In this document: positions 53,401-54,732 of the stretch, piece by piece | How the letters are laid out: every line of letters begins with the position of its first letter | Position numbering within the stretch: the first letter of the stretch is position 1 | Assembly: GCA_029287355.1 (NCBI GenBank) | Contig: JARFRH010000258.1 | Coordinates: forward strand, 1-54,732 | Source: Maribacter sp. | GTDB taxonomy: Bacteria; Bacteroidota; Bacteroidia; Flavobacteriales; Flavobacteriaceae | Length of the DNA stretch: 54,732 nucleotides | Reading direction: 5' to 3' | Made by a program: the position numbers and the translations under genes | The notes under the pieces: generated by a model | The model's input: only the letters and a program-made list of their open reading frames with translations | What the model was told of the DNA's origin: nothing | Database searches by the model: none

Positions 53401-54373
53401 CGCCCCATAGATCGTTCATCTTGACTGGGTCTAATTTACCGGAATAGGCCACTATTTGGTGTTGAATTGTTTTAATTTCCCCTTTCTTAATATGCCAATC
53501 TCCCATTCTGGCTCCTACCGGGCCAATTCCCAATTGACTATCGACACGCCAAGTTTGTGGAAACTTATCATTATCAGGGTGGTCAAAAATTGCGATATGG
53601 CCCCATTCGTCGAGACCTTCTATTTCCATGCCAGCATCTACCCACATCGCTCTTTTACCTTCGGCTTTTTCATTTCGTTGACGAGCTGCATTCTCGACTT
53701 CCCCTTCAATGCCTTTTTTCCAGGGCATGCGCAGGAATAGACCTCCATAATCAAATTCATTGATCGTGATATCGCTGAGGGCCTCTCCTTGCCATTCTAG
53801 GCTTAAGAGGTGTTTTCCTTCTTTTTCTTTGAAGGTCCAAATCTGTGTTTCTTTTAAAATGGGCTTTTTATTGGCATCTAGCATGTTATAAACGGACTGC
53901 CATTTCACTTCGGCACCTTCAGCGATTAGAATTTGAATTGAAACTCTTTGCCAATGATCCGACCCTGGATTATGAAAAAAATCACGTCCTATTTTCTGCT
54001 GGATATCTTCAGGTTTGTTTTTATCATAAAACCACTTTTTTAGTTCTTCTGGTTCCGCTCCGGTGCCATTTACCCTTGTAAAACCCCAATACAAACCTGT
54101 TTGATGCGGATGATGCCCAGGGCTATATTGTGTCAATTCCACTTCGCTATCAGGGGCCATTATAGGGTGCATAAAAGGACGGAAATCGGACTTTACATTT
54201 TGGGTAACCAAGGCTGATGATTCGTCTTGCCGAAAAACCTTTATGAAATCCTCACCTTTTTCAATCTTGAAATTAGATACTTTCGCTGCGGATGAAGTAC
54301 TGTTTTTTTCTGTTTTGGTTTTACAGGCAAACAGACATGCAATTACGATAATAATTAATCCGATTCTTTTCAT
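50462..54373 (-). CDS. DUF6807/PVC-type propeller/HEAT/cytochrome c lipoprotein
   Basis: This 1303-residue lipoprotein has a signal ending CLFAC. An N-terminal PmoA-like DUF6807 domain (about 30-330) has SPGHHPHQTGLYWGF. A propeller (about 360-740) has LILEDTDRDGVVDS and DGDDKADV. HEAT-like helices span about 760-1130. A C-terminal cytochrome c (about 1160-1290) has CFACHMMHGKGG and a Met ligand in SMMPDGLL. The protein probably binds and oxidises a sugar at the cell surface or in the periplasm. The start overlaps a 40-codon signal-peptide ORF by 4 bp (ATGA). Confidence 0.87.
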   Translation of the reverse strand: MKRIGLIIIVIACLFACKTKTEKNSTSSAAKVSNFKIEKGEDFIKVFRQDESSALVTQNVKSDFRPFMHPIMAPDSEVELTQYSPGHHPHQTGLYWGFTRVNGTGAEPEELKKWFYDKNKPEDIQQKIGRDFFHNPGSDHWQRVSIQILIAEGAEVKWQSVYNMLDANKKPILKETQIWTFKEKEGKHLLSLEWQGEALSDITINEFDYGGLFLRMPWKKGIEGEVENAARQRNEKAEGKRAMWVDAGMEIEGLDEWGHIAIFDHPDNDKFPQTWRVDSQLGIGPVGARMGDWHIKKGEIKTIQHQIVAYSGKLDPVKMNDLWGDYVGDKGMYNTASLWNIARQEARDAKLLNPQEAVNAMTIKEGYKVNAYASEPMITQPMAFCWDDRGRMWIAENRDYENRQNGFSNSGDSRILILEDTDRDGVVDSRKVFLEGIPFPSAIAVGHDGLFLGAPPNLLFVPDKDGDDKADVAAIEVLLTGWGMRDRHETINSFHWGPDGWLYGLEGFATPSVIRKPKGKGKIYKHGEAFPEDLLDAEGVDINGGVWRYHPIKKRFEVVAHGFSNPWGIDYDAKGQMLISACVIPHLFHIIPGGIYHRQGGQHYNPYIYEDIQTIVDHRHRSAHGGARIYQSDAFPADQQGKIFMANIHEHAVLSDVLNKNGSGFSASHGEDFMLANNAQWIGFSMEVGPEGGLYVLDWHDADICGNEVVNKDTGRVFRIMPEKSLAENWPGRYTDLAKKSDAQLVDLQLSKSNWHARRARIILQNRANKGELDAAAVSKARALLKNHKNEDIRLRALWTLHVTNNLSSDELIQLTKDKEQYIRGWAIQFMVEDAYPSKIGLDALTTLAKSESSPVVRLYLASALQRIGEDDRWAIAASLVKYKEDISDPNIPFMLWFGIEPLVAKDPKKALELAGQSQIPAITEKIGRRLIDGDKLEQLVAGVAKKSDAQVHLLNGMLSGLESRADLKEPSNWSVTYEQLQADSNLVAISDEIAQRFGSVAAAIKMMAIINDPNSKVPQQQNAIKNLAVQQRKELEAMLPKLLQNPKLRLVAIRAVAAYSNEDLGKLVLKEYPNYSILEKQEVIQTLASRPIYGWPLALAIKDGSMPKKDIPAYVALQLKRVVGNGFVEIWGPIDEISGDKQGQFSKYQRLLSDAAISEADPSQGELVYQRTCFACHMMHGKGGVIGPDLTGSNRTNTAYLLSNILDPNADIQDDYKTIVITTNDGRTYSGNIIAENDRNVSLRVVGQDPISISTSKIQNREVTTKSMMPDGLLNNLSDVEVLNLVAYLKVLNPPTKLVVSP

Positions 54374-54492
54374 TCCATACTATTCCTAAAAAAATTAAAA
54401 CAAAAAGCCTCAGGAGTATTTTGCGCGAAACCACCTAAAAATATAACAACCAAAGAGAGACTACATAATAAGAATTTCAGACGCATTTTCAT
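54370..54492 (-). CDS. 40-residue signal-peptide ORF before the DUF6807 gene
   Basis: Reading from the ATG at 54492, 40 codons encode a clear signal peptide (hydrophobic core FLLCSLSLVVIFLGGFAQ) and a 16-residue tail, NTPEAFCFNFFRNSME. The TGA overlaps the ATG of the DUF6807 gene by 4 bp, so the two are translationally coupled. It could be a real secreted peptide, a leader controlling translation of the giant gene, or the 5' remnant of a truncated exported protein. No homologue is recognised. Confidence 0.45.
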   Translation of the reverse strand: MKMRLKFLLCSLSLVVIFLGGFAQNTPEAFCFNFFRNSME

Positions 54493-54509
54493 TGAGATTT
54501 GGTTGTTAT

Positions 54510-54533
54510 GAAAGATAAGAACTATTTTGAAAA
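54510..54533 (-). promoter_or_regulatory. Promoter-like 24-bp element shared with 43716-43739
   Basis: This element matches the one before the DUF6797-like gene in 23 of 24 bases. On the minus strand its TATCTTTC end (54510-54517) lies 17 bp before the ATG of the 40-residue ORF. Two cytochrome-protein transcripts thus seem to use the same promoter type. Confidence 0.5.
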
Positions 54534-54537
54534 CGAG

Positions 54538-54564
54538 AAACCCAAGCTGTAAAAGCTTGGGTTT
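54538..54564. terminator. Strong hairpin terminator near the right edge
   Basis: AAACCCAAGCT (54538-54548) and AGCTTGGGTTT (54554-54564) form an 11-bp stem with a 5-nt loop. T residues follow on the plus strand and a T-rich stretch on the minus strand. It probably ends the minus-strand gene whose stop is at 54664-54666 and insulates the DUF6807 unit. Confidence 0.75.
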
Positions 54565-54663
54565 TGCTATTAAGAAAAGGGTTGTAATGGCAGTATCGAA
54601 GGTGGGCAGTCGAATTCAAAAGACGTTCTGCCTAAAATTCATACCTTAAGAATTTACGGATAT

Positions 54664-54732
54664 TTAATGCGTATAAGGTACCGTTCCCGTTTCGTCTACA
54701 GGATAGCCCCATTTTTTGATATAGTCCATCCC
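54664..54732 (-). CDS. C-terminal end of an unidentified gene
   Basis: On the minus strand the frame from the window edge reads GMDYIKKWGYPVDETGTVPYTH and a TAA stop at 54664-54666. Only 22 residues are visible, too few for a family call. The gene lies to the right of the window, and a terminator hairpin follows about 100 bp downstream. Confidence 0.45.
   Translation of the reverse strand, partial: GMDYIKKWGYPVDETGTVPYTH

Noticed and set aside
1-54732. Classical polysaccharide utilisation locus
   Set aside because: There is no SusC/SusD pair, polysaccharide lyase or sulfatase with a clear active-site signature; only GH88 and a CBM9-like protein are present.
1-54732. Mobile element, CRISPR array, rRNA or tRNA
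   Set aside because: No transposase, integrase, regular repeat array or structural RNA pattern was seen.

Overview
The window looks like chromosomal DNA of a marine-type Flavobacteriaceae bacterium (Bacteroidota; Zobellia/Maribacter/Arenibacter-like at a guess). The grounds are moderate-to-low GC, many Bacteroidota-style lipoprotein signals, weak Shine-Dalgarno sites, promoter-like TTTG / TAnnTTTG pairs, and gene families typical of such genomes. These families are Gfo/Idh/MocA oxidoreductases, DTE-like TIM-barrel isomerases, ThuA proteins, PVC-type beta-propeller cytochromes and the DUF1553/DUF1501 pair. I see no rRNA, tRNA, CRISPR array, insertion sequence or SusC/SusD pair. The whole window reads as carbohydrate and sugar-acid catabolism with a strong periplasmic, redox-linked flavour.

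Layout. 1-3975 (+): the tail of a Gfo/Idh/MocA oxidoreductase, then a NagA-like deacetylase with a signal peptide, an NRAMP-fold transporter lacking the metal-binding motifs, and a NagB-like deaminase. 4041-5378 (-): a Tat-exported Gfo/Idh protein. 5984-7410 (+): an AraD1/GguC-type FAH-fold protein and a Rieske lipoprotein. 7403-17716 (-): an eleven-gene cluster, in transcription order: PQQ-type sugar dehydrogenase-cytochrome c, amidohydrolase, RraA-like protein, Tat-RidA, Tat SelA/DgaE-like PLP enzyme, lipoprotein RidA, TRAP DctP-DctQ-DctM, DUF1801 protein, esterase. 17939-18667 (-): a CBM9-like lipoprotein. 18798-22817 (+): a planctomycete-type cytochrome (DUF1549/DUF1553) with a DUF1501 protein. 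23087-28315 (+): GH88 glycosidase, Old Yellow Enzyme, SDR, DUF3311 protein and SSS symporter.

28317-37022 (-): TIM-barrel protein, Gfo/Idh, Zn-alcohol dehydrogenase, NAD epimerase/dehydrogenase, Gfo/Idh and a PVC-type cytochrome with a degenerate SGNH domain. 37267-40667 (+): MFS permease, terminator, DTE-like epimerase, ThuA lipoprotein. 40680-49324 (-): a ThuA/propeller/cupredoxin fusion, a TIM-barrel isomerase, a Gfo/Idh protein with an altered EKP motif, and a cytochrome c/propeller protein. 49503-50372 (+): an AraC regulator. 50462-54492 (-): a DUF6807/propeller/cytochrome giant preceded by a 40-residue signal-peptide ORF, and the last residues of another gene at the right edge.

How it may work together (inference). 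Sugars or amino sugars are oxidised outside the cytoplasm by propeller-type dehydrogenases that pass electrons to fused or neighbouring c-type cytochromes, Rieske or blue-copper domains. In the 7403-17716 cluster every enzyme from the dehydrogenase through the second RidA carries an export signal. Dehydrogenase, deacylase, PLP ammonia-lyase plus RidA, and RraA-type aldolase together suggest a periplasmic route from an N-acyl amino sugar to a keto-deoxy acid, which the TRAP transporter would import. Near-identical palindromes (17870-17891 and 37054-37069) suggest that this cluster and the 28317-37022 keto-sugar operon / MFS gene share a repressor encoded outside the window.
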